From Watersipora subatra (Eukaryota > Bryozoa > Gymnolaemata > Cheilostomatida > Watersiporidae), in the NCBI RefSeq assembly GCF_963576615.1, contig NC_088711.1, positions 19,314,182 through 19,378,181 of the forward strand: 64,000 nt of DNA, given 5' to 3'. Positions 21,301 through 27,300 of this stretch are shown one piece after another; within the stretch, counting starts at the first letter, position 1; every line of letters starts with the position of its first letter. Made by a program: the position numbers and the translations under genes. Below the pieces are notes generated by a model that was not told where the DNA came from, made no database searches, and saw only the letters and a program-made list of their open reading frames with translations.

Positions 21301-23043
21301 AGTTTGTATTGGTTAGGGAGCGTGAAGGTTGGCCATGTCTAGTCTTTTTGTTTAAATTATTCAGCTTTTTTTCAATAATCACATCTACATTCTGTCAGTT
21401 TCGTATCTGCTTTGCATGTAGACAACAACTTGTGTGAAACAAACTGATATTTGAAAATGAAAATTTGTTTTTATGATGCAGTTCCCTGCGTGCTGTTGTA
21501 GTGCTCAGTGAGTTGTGGTGAAGGAGTGCAGACAAGAGAAGTCTCCTGTGTGCCCATAAATCCTTCCAGTATTGTTATTGCCCGATGTGATGAAAGAGAG
21601 AAGCCATCGACATCTGAAATCTGTGTTCAGGAAGCTTGCACCTCTTCAACCTCTCTATTTGTACTCTCTACGACTATTCAACAAGAGAGTACTACACAAA
21701 TTGAAAATACCTATCCCGTGTCAACTTCAACATTCGTGACTTCTTCAAGGCGGGAAAATGGTAATGAGTTGTTGGAAGAAGCTGGTGATGTCATATTCTC
21801 TACAGATTTGCCAACATCGGAGGAAGCAGTTTATAGAAATATAACTGTTGTACTACCTACAACAGTGACAACAATATCATCAAAATATGCAGAAGAGGTA
21901 ACTCCAGTAGCTAAGACCACATCCATAGCATTCACTAGTGCAGATGAAAGACCTGCTAAAACAGTAACTAACACCAAAGGAACTGAATTGAGTAGCATCA
22001 GTAGAGTGAAGCAGGCAACCACAACAACAACAGGCATACCAACAGAAACAACAGTCATATCAACAGAGACAACAGGCATACCAACAGAGACAACAGTCAT
22101 ATCAACTGAGACAACAGACATACCAACAGAGACAACAGTCATATCAACAGAGACAATAGTCATACCCACAGAAACAACAGTCATACCAATAGAGGCAACA
22201 ATCATACCAACAGAGACAACAGTCATATCAACAGAGACAACAGTCATACCTACAGAGACAATGGTCATACCGATAGAGACAACATTCACACCAATAGAGA
22301 CAACAATCATACCAACAGAGACAACAGTCATATCAACAGAGACAACAGTCATACCAACAGAGACAATAACACCAGTCACAGATATACCAATAATGATATC
22401 AAAAGCATCAGATTCATCAACAGATAAATCAGTTACAATTGAAGCAACTAGCACAAGCAGCACAAAGGAGACAAAGAATGATGCCTCTTCCATAAGAGAG
22501 CAGAGTAATGGATACAATAGAGTTGAAACAACCCACTCAGACATTTTAACACAAACTCAGCCCCAAACCACTACAAGACTCGTAACTCAGATTGATGACA
22601 AAACACTGATCTCTACAAATCCCCACCAACTAGTGACTACTACACAGCCTAATGGGGAGACGACTCCAATAGTTTCAGATGCAACTAGTGAATCATACAG
22701 AGATGACTCAACTTCAAAATATGTCTGGTGGTGGACGGTTGTGACTACATCTACCACGAGCCTACCAACCAGAACGCAGTTTGTTTGGTGGTGGACAACT
22801 CCAACCATCTCTCAAACCTCTCTGACGACGCAGCAAGTACCAACCCCAGATGCCAGTACTGACAGCATTAGTATGGCTACCCAGACCACCCAAACTAATA
22901 AACTGACAACCACAAACAATAAAAGTAATCTCCAAAACTGTGATAAGGATGAATCAAGGATCTGTCCACTTATGGATTCACATAGATGTAAGCTACTTCT
23001 GTTTCGCAGGCTATGTTGCAATACATGTGCACAGTATCTCTAG
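274..23043 (+). CDS. ADAMTS2/3/14: ADAMTS2/3/14-type secreted metalloprotease (procollagen N-proteinase clade), 18 exons, 5' partial
   Basis: Extracellular zinc metalloprotease; vertebrate ADAMTS2, 3 and 14 remove the N-propeptide of fibrillar procollagens. The joined exons (274-385, 990-1162, 2136-2219, 3622-3766, 5043-5148, 7194-7340, 8388-8520, 9657-9773, 11543-11727, 12944-13007, 14261-14354, 15213-15467, 16573-16650, 17210-17364, 18311-18494, 19207-19342, 20040-20268, 21502-23043) keep one open frame of 1312 codons plus TAG. Domains in order: prodomain end (about 1-55) with furin site RRSKR, catalytic domain with HEIGHTIGMSHDG and Met-turn GSIMAP, disintegrin-like region, Cys-rich part with [10 protein letters not shown]1 with [10 protein letters not shown], Cys-rich/spacer with VGCDGKI and [14 protein letters not shown]2-4, a mucin-like region (about 845-1275), and a C-terminal PLAC-like Cys cluster. 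Clade assignment rests on GSIMAPLV, the CKTK-APPL segment and the spacer. The signal peptide and most of the prodomain lie upstream of the window. The mucin-like insert before PLAC is unusual for this clade. Confidence 0.9.
430..556 (+). repeat. CT-rich polypyrimidine tract in ADAMTS intron
   Basis: More than 100 bp of nearly pure C/T with (CT)n runs and a poly-C block. Such purine/pyrimidine tracts can form triplex DNA and bind PTB-type splicing factors. The open frames across it are low-complexity artefacts. Confidence 0.85.
990..1162 (+). CDS. ADAMTS2/3/14: ADAMTS exon (furin site and start of catalytic domain)
   Basis: Acceptor TGTAATGCAG, donor ATG/GTAAGC, phase 1 to 0. It encodes the furin/PACE site RDRRSKRD followed by [13 protein letters not shown], the first strand of the reprolysin domain. 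The prodomain/catalytic cut is therefore inside this exon. Confidence 0.88.
1685..2001 (+). repeat. Minisatellite, unit about 31 bp, ADAMTS intron
   Basis: About ten diverged tandem copies of a unit containing CACACAATACCAAGGTATAG and CTGTGATGTGCT. Weaker copies extend upstream to about 1560. It ends about 135 bp before the exon at 2136. Confidence 0.85.
2136..2219 (+). CDS. ADAMTS2/3/14: ADAMTS exon (catalytic domain)
   Basis: 28 codons, phase 0 to 0, acceptor TTTTTATTACAG, donor ACC/GTGAGT. It encodes [11 protein letters not shown] followed by a VKLVLLEKD strand, typical of ADAMTS catalytic domains. Confidence 0.88.
2220..3621 (+). other. ADAMTS intron with a hairpin near 2543
   Basis: 1.4 kb intron. 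Apart from the 70-bp hairpin at 2542-2612 I see only AT-rich sequence and short chance ORFs around 2835-3149. Confidence 0.5.
2542..2612 (+). repeat. Near-perfect hairpin in intron
   Basis: 33-bp stem with a 5-base loop. Arms run AAATTACAAGTAAAG... and ...TTTACTTGTAATTT. Of four departures from perfect pairing, three are G-U pairs in the sense transcript and one is C-A. It could be a small foldback element or a hairpin RNA. Confidence 0.6.
3622..3766 (+). CDS. ADAMTS2/3/14: ADAMTS exon (catalytic domain)
   Basis: Phase 0 to 1. The acceptor is TGCTTATAG/GCAGAAGAG. Using the second AG four bases on would break the frame. It encodes [23 protein letters not shown] and the substrate-cleft strand [10 protein letters not shown]. 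Donor CAG/GTAAAT. Confidence 0.85.
3839..4654. mobile_element. TA-flanked TIR element (mariner/pogo-type, non-autonomous)
   Basis: Ends CAGACGGTTCCCTACATACG and its inverted counterpart at 4635-4654, flanked by TA on both sides (3837-3838 and 4655-4656). 816 bp, no transposase frame. TA duplication fits the Tc1/mariner/pogo group. Confidence 0.75.
4921..5047 (+). repeat. Two-copy 79-bp tandem duplication across ADAMTS acceptor
   Basis: TGTATACA...TGTAGAAGT-TATTT...GGTTAT at 4921-4968 recurs at 5000-5047. The second copy contains the acceptor TTTGTAG and the first exon bases GTTAT. The first copy has lost the AG. Confidence 0.7.
5043..5148 (+). CDS. ADAMTS2/3/14: ADAMTS exon (first half of zinc-binding motif)
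   Basis: Acceptor ATTTGTAG, donor GGTCATAC/GTGAGT, phase 1 to 2. It encodes [21 protein letters not shown] and AAHEIGHT. It carries the first two zinc His residues and the catalytic Glu. The last codon is split by the intron. The acceptor region is duplicated 79 bp upstream. Confidence 0.9.
5610..6085. mobile_element. Foldback repeat family A, copy 1
   Basis: Inverted ends (GGACTTACACAAAGTTTTAG and its diverged complement near 6050-6080) with an internal inverted pair around GTGATTTGACTGCCAGGATG. Related copies are at 8818-9250 and 63768-64000, with a fragment at 58900-59010. No coding capacity. Confidence 0.7.
6338..7203 (+). repeat. 39-bp minisatellite, 22 copies, carrying heat-shock elements and a copied splice acceptor
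   Basis: The unit reads GGAATGTTCTAGAACACTGG then ATGCGTGTACTGTAGGATA. About 18 of 22 units hold GAAnnTTCnnGAA, the canonical three-pentamer HSF binding site. Each unit also includes TGTACTGTAG/GATAGGAATG, identical to the acceptor and first bases of the exon at 7194. As 39 is a multiple of 3, a 302-codon open frame appears on the minus strand, which I treat as an artefact. Confidence 0.95.
7194..7340 (+). CDS. ADAMTS2/3/14: ADAMTS exon (third zinc His and Met-turn)
   Basis: Phase 2 to 2. The first base completes the Thr codon of HEIGHT, then IGMSHDGEG follows, giving HExxHxxGxxHD across the junction. GSIMAPLV supplies the Met-turn and YFWSPCS follows. The acceptor TGTACTGTAG and the exon's first ten bases are also present in every unit of the upstream 39-bp minisatellite, so the exon starts inside the last repeat unit. 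Confidence 0.92.
7470..8229. mobile_element. TIR element, mariner/pogo-type, non-autonomous
   Basis: Left end CAGTCGTACTTCGACGTTG, right end complementary to CAGTCATACCTCGACATAC. TA at 8230-8231 on the right, CA on the left. 760 bp, no ORF. Its interior resembles 51600-52420 in opposite orientation. Confidence 0.65.
8388..8520 (+). CDS. ADAMTS2/3/14: ADAMTS exon (disintegrin-like domain)
   Basis: Acceptor TTTTACGTAG, donor AGG/GTAATC, phase 2 to 0. It encodes [10 protein letters not shown] and [17 protein letters not shown], the disintegrin-like region of the ADAMTS2/3 clade. Confidence 0.88.
8556..8607 (+). repeat. TTTGACCTTG array directly after an ADAMTS exon
   Basis: Five to six TGACCT blocks (AGGTCA on the other strand), mostly at 10-bp period. 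AGGTCA-4-AGGTCA is the DR4 arrangement used by some nuclear receptors. It starts 35 bp after a donor site. Confidence 0.7.
8818..9250. mobile_element. Foldback repeat family A, copy 2
   Basis: Same order of conserved blocks as copy 1: AACTTACAAAAGATTTTAG at the left, GGTGATTTGACTGCAAGGGT inside, and inverted complements in the right half. Confidence 0.7.
9657..9773 (+). CDS. ADAMTS2/3/14: ADAMTS exon (disintegrin-like/Cys-rich)
   Basis: 39 codons, phase 0 to 0, acceptor CATATTGCAG, donor AGA/GTATGT. It encodes [20 protein letters not shown] and APPLPGSTC. The CKTK-PPL-GT-C arrangement is what I recognise from ADAMTS2/3/14. Confidence 0.9.
10205..11092. mobile_element. piggyBac-like foldback element, copy 1 (non-autonomous)
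   Basis: Flanked by TTAA at 10205-10208 and 11089-11092. Long terminal inverted repeats of about 125 bp begin ATGTTGACTTGCAACAAAAT and end with the complement of AGGTTGAATTGCAACAAAAT. 880 bp between the TTAAs. TTAA duplication is the piggyBac signature. No transposase frame. Confidence 0.82.
11195..11295 (-). repeat. tRNA-derived SINE-like fragment
   Basis: On the minus strand a B-box-like GGTTCAAGCCCTG follows a degenerate A-box region, as in tRNA-derived SINEs. Short and diverged. Confidence 0.45.
11543..11727 (+). CDS. ADAMTS2/3/14: ADAMTS exon (TSR1)
   Basis: Phase 0 to 2, acceptor AAATTTGTTAG. It encodes WCFNSQC, then the first thrombospondin type-1 repeat, [18 protein letters not shown]-x-x-W-x-x-W is a C-mannosylation motif and CSTTCG an O-fucosylation motif. 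The donor GA/GTATGA is forced by a stop codon shortly after. Confidence 0.87.
11790..12290. mobile_element. Dispersed repeat family B, copy 1
   Basis: Shares ordered blocks with 59780-60180 (GAGTCAAG-GAGTTTTGT, AACAGCACTTGCGAA, TTAATCCGCAA, CACACAACTCCAAATC). No TIRs or ORF identified. Confidence 0.6.
12944..13007 (+). CDS. ADAMTS2/3/14: ADAMTS exon (end of TSR1)
   Basis: 64 bp, too short for ordinary ORF finding. Acceptor CATGTTTTAG, donor CCT/GTAAGT, phase 2 to 0. It encodes [21 protein letters not shown], completing the TSR1 cysteine pattern (GG-x-C-x-G ... LC). Confidence 0.85.
14261..14354 (+). CDS. ADAMTS2/3/14: ADAMTS exon (Cys-rich domain start)
   Basis: Acceptor GTTATGGCAG, phase 0 to 1. 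It encodes [18 protein letters not shown] and YKPFEPDE, collinear with the segment after TSR1 in ADAMTS2/3. The donor GAAG/GTCAGC is weak but keeps phase with the next exon. Confidence 0.8.
15213..15467 (+). CDS. ADAMTS2/3/14: ADAMTS exon (Cys-rich domain)
   Basis: Acceptor TTATATTTTAG, donor GAG/GTAAAT, phase 1 to 1. It encodes [30 protein letters not shown] and [11 protein letters not shown], the conserved Cys-rich core before the spacer. Confidence 0.92.
16420..16495. repeat. AT palindromic tract
   Basis: Self-complementary ATTATAATATAATA-type sequence next to AACAATAATATTGTT. Ordinary AT-rich intron sequence that could form a cruciform. Confidence 0.5.
16573..16650 (+). CDS. ADAMTS2/3/14: ADAMTS exon (spacer)
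   Basis: 78 bp, acceptor TTTTGGTTTTAG, donor ATAG/GTAAGA, phase 1 to 1. It encodes [16 protein letters not shown], a beta-strand stretch of the spacer. Confidence 0.82.
   Translation, partial: VTNYLCDCILALAISRSKSQMMPIK
16787..17065 (+). repeat. Minisatellite, unit about 29 bp, with CCAATCAG in each unit
   Basis: About nine to ten copies of AACCAATCAGCTCTGCTACT followed by CATGAATGT. Each unit contains CCAATCAG, the NF-Y (CCAAT) consensus. It lies in the intron between the two spacer exons. Confidence 0.85.
17210..17364 (+). CDS. ADAMTS2/3/14: ADAMTS exon (spacer)
   Basis: The acceptor is ATAACTTAG/TTTTAAGG. The AAG seven bases on would give a stop. Phase 1 to 0, donor ATG/GTAAGA. It encodes [12 protein letters not shown], then ALWSYSNTR and AEYDVM. 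Confidence 0.82.
18311..18494 (+). CDS. ADAMTS2/3/14: ADAMTS exon (spacer end and start of TSR2)
   Basis: Acceptor TACCTTCTAG, donor GATG/GTACGT, phase 0 to 1. It ends the spacer, has a basic Ser/Lys linker, then starts TSR2 with [18 protein letters not shown]. This TSR has Pro instead of Ser/Thr at the O-fucose position. Confidence 0.87.
18600..18690 (+). repeat. AT-rich low-complexity tract
   Basis: AATAATAAAAATTAT-type sequence in an ADAMTS intron. No gene seen in it. Confidence 0.6.
18715..18790 (-). repeat. tRNA-derived SINE-like element
   Basis: The minus strand has A-box-like GGTGTAGCTGTTAGAGCA and B-box-like GTGAGTTTGAATACC about 35 bases apart. The arms do not fold as a complete tRNA. 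Confidence 0.55.
19207..19342 (+). CDS. ADAMTS2/3/14: ADAMTS exon (TSR2 end)
   Basis: Acceptor ATACCTTATAG, donor TACAG/GTAGGT, phase 1 to 2. It encodes [15 protein letters not shown] and [15 protein letters not shown], matching the TSR2 tail with CNI-x-x-C. Confidence 0.87.
19620..20039 (+). repeat. Minisatellite, units 38-42 bp, abutting the acceptor of the exon at 20040
   Basis: About ten units of AGGAGCATATCTATGTTCAT followed by AGACACCTTATTAATTGT. Early units carry TTACCTGTAG and the last gives the real acceptor GATACTTGTAG. The array thus repeats an acceptor-like AG before the true one. Confidence 0.9.
20040..20268 (+). CDS. ADAMTS2/3/14: ADAMTS exon (TSR3 and start of TSR4)
   Basis: Acceptor GATACTTGTAG, donor TTG/GTAAGA, phase 2 to 0. 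It encodes [22 protein letters not shown] and YWKTDSISL. The acceptor lies at the end of a 38-42 bp minisatellite whose units repeat the same CTGTAG-like acceptor. Confidence 0.88.
20425..20545. repeat. Dispersed repeat fragment (tail shared with 44035-44165)
   Basis: CTAGATGAATGCCCAGCGATG then GTAATAAAATA recurs near 44039, in both cases followed by ATGAATTTG- and TTTGAGTA-type blocks. It looks like the tail of a retroposed element. Confidence 0.5.
20650..20740 (+). repeat. tRNA-derived SINE-like fragment
   Basis: TAGTGTACTGGTTTAGTTCA resembles an A box and GAGATCAAATCC a degenerate B box. It lies in the last ADAMTS intron. Confidence 0.45.
21502..23043 (+). CDS. ADAMTS2/3/14: ADAMTS last exon (TSR4, mucin-like region, PLAC)
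   Basis: Acceptor GCTGTTGTAG, phase 0, stop TAG at 23041-23043, 513 codons. It starts with [16 protein letters not shown] (rest of TSR4, with O-fucose motif CSVSCG). Then come about 390 residues very rich in Thr and Ser with a 7-residue repeat ([14 protein letters not shown]) and two VWWWT motifs. It ends with [18 protein letters not shown] and a FRRLCCNTC cluster, a PLAC-type six-cysteine module. No intron interrupts the mucin-like region. Confidence 0.9.
   Translation, partial: CSVSCGEGVQTREVSCVPINPSSIVIARCDEREKPSTSEICVQEACTSSTSLFVLSTTIQQESTTQIENTYPVSTSTFVTSSRRENGNELLEEAGDVIFSTDLPTSEEAVYRNITVVLPTTVTTISSKYAEEVTPVAKTTSIAFTSADERPAKTVTNTKGTELSSISRVKQATTTTTGIPTETTVISTETTGIPTETTVISTETTDIPTETTVISTETIVIPTETTVIPIEATIIPTETTVISTETTVIPTETMVIPIETTFTPIETTIIPTETTVISTETTVIPTETITPVTDIPIMISKASDSSTDKSVTIEATSTSSTKETKNDASSIREQSNGYNRVETTHSDILTQTQPQTTTRLVTQIDDKTLISTNPHQLVTTTQPNGETTPIVSDATSESYRDDSTSKYVWWWTVVTTSTTSLPTRTQFVWWWTTPTISQTSLTTQQVPTPDASTDSISMATQTTQTNKLTTTNNKSNLQNCDKDESRICPLMDSHRCKLLLFRRLCCNTCAQYL
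22027..22372 (+). repeat. 21-bp coding tandem repeat in the mucin-like region
   Basis: About sixteen copies of a 21-bp unit (ACAACAGTCATATCAACAGA + G) coding T-T-V-I-S/P-T-E. Period and frame are kept. Thr density suggests dense O-glycosylation. The 237-codon open frame on the opposite strand is a shadow of this repeat. Confidence 0.9.
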
Positions 23044-23533
23044 CCTGAGTTCGTCAGGAACACAAATTTCCATATCTCTATGTATGACAACTGAACTGTT
23101 ATCCAAGAACTGTTGCCATTTGGCTCTGGTATGAATTTGATGTAAAATAATTTGTTATTGTAATGTAGTTATTATTTATGTCATTTGCTTATTGTAACAA
23201 TCACTATTGGTTTCTCAAAAAGTTCTGGTTTGCCATATTCTAGATTTCATTATGAACAATTATGGCAAAGGATACTTCAACTTTATTAAACTAAATTATT
23301 ATTACAAAAATATATCAATGTAATTATAATGCGTAATAATAATTAATCAACATTTTTGCTTGATATTGAACAAAAAGGAATTTTGATAGCAAGTTTATCT
23401 GACATAAAAGTCAAACAGCGACAAGGGAGACAACTCCGATAAAGAAAATGCAATGCAAGGAATAGCGAAATATCAAAATATTTTAAAGTAAATTTTAAAT
23501 AGATGAGTCAAAAGACTGGCTTAAAAATAGAAT

Positions 23534-23539
23534 AATAAA
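23534..23539 (+). terminator. Possible polyadenylation signal of the ADAMTS gene
   Basis: AATAAA about 490 bp after the stop codon, before the stop of the convergent receptor gene. Chosen by sequence only. AT-rich context makes chance matches likely. Confidence 0.3.
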
Positions 23540-23633
23540 TGATATAGTAATGAATCACGTATAAAACAAGAATAATCACCAACAATAAGAATAACATCAT
23601 CTCGTAATAAAAACCTGAATAAACACTACCTTA

Positions 23634-24341
23634 TTACACAGGATACTCTGAGGAATCAAATTGAACATCACCGGAAAATTTAAAAGTGTCCGAATCTTGA
23701 AACGTAACAGTTGGCGAGCTGTTCGTTTCATGTGCCTGAATGTCTGCAGCGACGTTTTGATAGCAAGCTGTAGAAATAATGTCAGGAGGGGTTACATCGA
23801 CAGCGGGGCTGCTGGTGCTCTGCGGTCTACTCCTACTGGCACTCGTGTTCGCTACGGAGCCACATCTAGGCTTGTCAGTGAACGATTGTAAAGACATTGA
23901 CATAGAGCGTAGGTTCATCTGGCGTCTCTCTACCCATCGAAGAGCGTAAAGACGAGGCACAAACAAACAACTTGTAGTTATAAGTGAGTTGATAAGCATC
24001 GCGACACTGAGTGGCACTCCCTTATAGTAGTGGCTGTTTAATGACAAGTAGGCTGGGATGAATGCAATCCACATGATTATAGTTGTATAGACTGTCATTC
24101 CTATAAACCTCGACTCCTTAAAATTGTCGGGTAGTCGACGAGTTTTGAAGGCGTGATATGCGCAGGCGAGACCGAGTAATAAGTTGTAAACCACGGGAGG
24201 TAGTAGCATGGATAATGGAATTTCACATGCGATATACGACCTAGTTATGTCAACCTCGTCTAAACGGTTTGTAATATCCATTGACATATTGTTGCCTTGT
24301 GTGAAGTGTGACGCTACTGAACAACATATTATTATCACCAT
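23634..24341 (-). CDS. mGluR-like exon 4 (last membrane helices and tail)
   Basis: 235 codons plus TGA/TAA-type stop at the 23634 end, acceptor TTCTTGTAG. It encodes helix 4-7 segments, including SRFIGMTVYTTIIMWIAFIP, then a tail of about 100 residues rich in Ser, Thr and Pro with no recognised domain. Confidence 0.9.
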   Translation of the reverse strand: MVIIICCSVASHFTQGNNMSMDITNRLDEVDITRSYIACEIPLSMLLPPVVYNLLLGLACAYHAFKTRRLPDNFKESRFIGMTVYTTIIMWIAFIPAYLSLNSHYYKGVPLSVAMLINSLITTSCLFVPRLYALRWVERRQMNLRSMSMSLQSFTDKPRCGSVANTSASRSRPQSTSSPAVDVTPPDIISTACYQNVAADIQAHETNSSPTVTFQDSDTFKFSGDVQFDSSEYPV

Positions 24342-27300
24342 CTACAAGAAGAATGGAGATATTTAGTTTGTGGCAGATTTGCCTTCTCACAAACCTAATC
24401 AAAAATGTATTGAAAGTCATTTCAACACCAATACCAAAAACAATTTTGTCTAAAATTGACAATGAGAAATACAACATATAACATAAGAAAAAAATGAGAA
24501 AATTAGGTAATCCTACAATTTGACCTCTCCGGCATCAACTTAATAAAGTAGTTTGTTGCCTATATTTAAGGGCAGAGTTGTCTTCTCACAAAATTATTTA
24601 ACAATGAATAGAAAGTCACATCAAAAACTATCCAGTATCAAAACTTTGAGGAGAAAAGCGGCATGTAGAATCGAAAATGAGATTATCTCACCAATTTGAT
24701 CTCACTGTCATCAACTACATAGACTCCTCTTCTGTAACTATATTAAGGGCAGATGAGCTAGGTCAGAAGTAGGTCTAAAAACTCTGATAGCAAAATTGAA
24801 TCTATAATTAGAGCAGCTACTGACCTGAATCAGTATCATAACTCCTGCAAACAAGAGCTGATAACGGTTCTCTATGAATCGAGGCTTGGCAGCGCCTTTA
24901 TTCCCTATGTTGAATATTCGATATATCCTATTGGCACGAGTCAGCATTGGAGCAATAATTACTGTGAAGGACAGACTAAAAATCACGTATTGAATGTAGC
25001 ACCAATGCATGTTTGGTATTGGATCGCATCGTGCTGGTGTGTCGCATCCACTCTGCAGAGGCATAAAGTAAACGAAGATGGATAAGTAGGAGCAGAGAAC
25101 TCCTGTCCATATAACATAACTCAGCTCGAGGCTGGTTGCTTTTATAAGTTTTTCTTGTCGGTTCTTTAAATATATTATGAGCAAGATTAATGTTGCGATG
25201 ATGCAGATAACGTCGATAATAAGAATCGTAATTGCGACAGGATCTGACCAGCTAATGCTTTGTGGAATGACTATTTCACAAGTGTCCTTGGAATCAGTCG
25301 GAGTTGTAAAAATTGTTAGCCTCGTTGTGTTAAGAATGCTGCATCTGTCGCACTGATATGCTGGAAGATCCTCAATGACCGTGATTTTAGTATATTCGTT
25401 TGATTGACAGTTCGTACATTCCCAGCAACATTTAGAATGAATAAAATCTAATCGTGTCTGTTTTTGGCCTAGCTTGCATTCCGTGCTGCAGATAGAGAGA
25501 GGGACTGAGCCATTGAAATTACTCGAGTTGATTTTAGGATTCCAGGAGACTATTGGAGAGTCGTGTGGAGGCATTTCGAGCCTGCCTGTAAGCGTGTCAT
25601 ATGAGCCAACTTGCGTCAATCCATACTTCCTAGGGTTCATGTATTGATAGTTCATGATCATGTATTTGCTGTTGCCTTCTCCCATCGTTACGCTTACATG
25701 TTCACCATCGATATCTCCTTCCATCGCTGACAATAAAGCTTGCAAATCATCCCCTGTGATGTAATCTCTGAATTCCTTGCCTGAGCATGGTACGCTGCTG
25801 TTACGATGAATTTGGTACTTGCACCGACCTAGTAGTTCTTGAAGACTCTCTGCTATAGCATAAATGGCGATCTTAACTAGGCCTACTGTCATCTCGGGCT
25901 GCCAAACTTCTTTCAGTTGACCAAATGTTGTGTTTCTGCCACATTTATCGACTCGAAGTTTGCAGGACTCATTCCAAAATTCTCTCAAAAATGGATTTTG
26001 GGTTGTAAATGGATTTAGCTTAGAAAAATGATCGTCAAAGGATGGATCGTTCTTTGATGCAAACTTTATAGTTAAAACTCCTTCTGCTACATCCTCTATG
26101 CCACTGAAGTCTCGTTCATTTCTTCCCCATGCGTCTGAACCGATCCAAGTAAACTTTCCAATAAGATGACGCTCTTGAGCGGCCTTCAAAATACCGGTGG
26201 CGGATGTTTGTGAGAGAAACAGCATTACGACATGAGAAGGTTTACCATTAGTTCCAGCAATGAGTGAGTCGATAGCATTACTAAAGTTCTCCTTTGTCGG
26301 ATTCTCTGGAAGACCAACTGTAGCAGCGAAGCAAATATTGCTGCTGGACCGTTTGACTTCCCCCAACATTATCAAATATCCGTAGATTCCATAAAAGCTG
26401 AGAGAGTAGACAAATGACACATAAGACCAGTTATAGTATTCCATGAGATCTATCAAAGCTCTTATCTGGTGATTGTCCGACGGGACGATGCGAGAAAAAT
26501 AGGGATAGAGAATATCATCTCCTAAAATCGGACTCGTAGAAAGATAGCTAATCTACAAAATAACAAACCAACAAAACTAAACACAAATACTTCATGTCAT
26601 ACCTATTTGTTTATATCTTCAAGAAAAAATTTAAACACAAAAACTAAATTGAACATTTTGGTCATTTGTTATGAATTCAAACTGATAAACAGAAAATTTT
26701 TGAAAATAAGTTTGTCAACATCCCTGTTTCGAAAATAAAAATACTTTACTTAGCACTTACTGCCGCCGCTAAAGCATTGTCTAAAAACGTTTCCAAATTT
26801 TGTGCAAACGAGTGCCTTCTGGAGCATTCACTCGCTGGATTTAGACCTACACATAGCAGAGTATGCAAACAGAGTGTAAAACTCTATGTACATAGTTCAA
26901 TTATAAACTAAGCATTTAGGGAAGTAGAGAACCTAAGGAACACTACATTTCCTGTTATTTCTCACCTGGGGAATCGCAAAAAGACCAAGCAGTTCCGCTA
27001 GCTGTTTAGAATTAGTGCTGCTTTCTGCTCCGACCACAGCGACGACCTCATTCATGACTTGATGGGCTGAATGACTTTTGTTGCCTATTCCATATTCACC
27101 TTGTGGTATGAACTGTAGGCCTCGGGCTAAGGCAGCATTCTCCTACAGTTGAACCAAACGCAAGGATTAGGGCTATGATTTGGAAGTTGATGCGGATTAT
27201 GTATATCATATATATTTCATTATCAGCCGTAGATAACACTAAGCTATGGAAAGTCAGGAGAGGGAAGTAAAAAAGTGAATCAAGGATGTGACCCCGTTTT

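Noticed and set aside
21831-22544. 237-codon frame on the minus strand
   Set aside because: Antisense shadow of the Thr-rich coding repeat, giving a Val/Ser-rich translation. The plus strand has the domain-supported frame.
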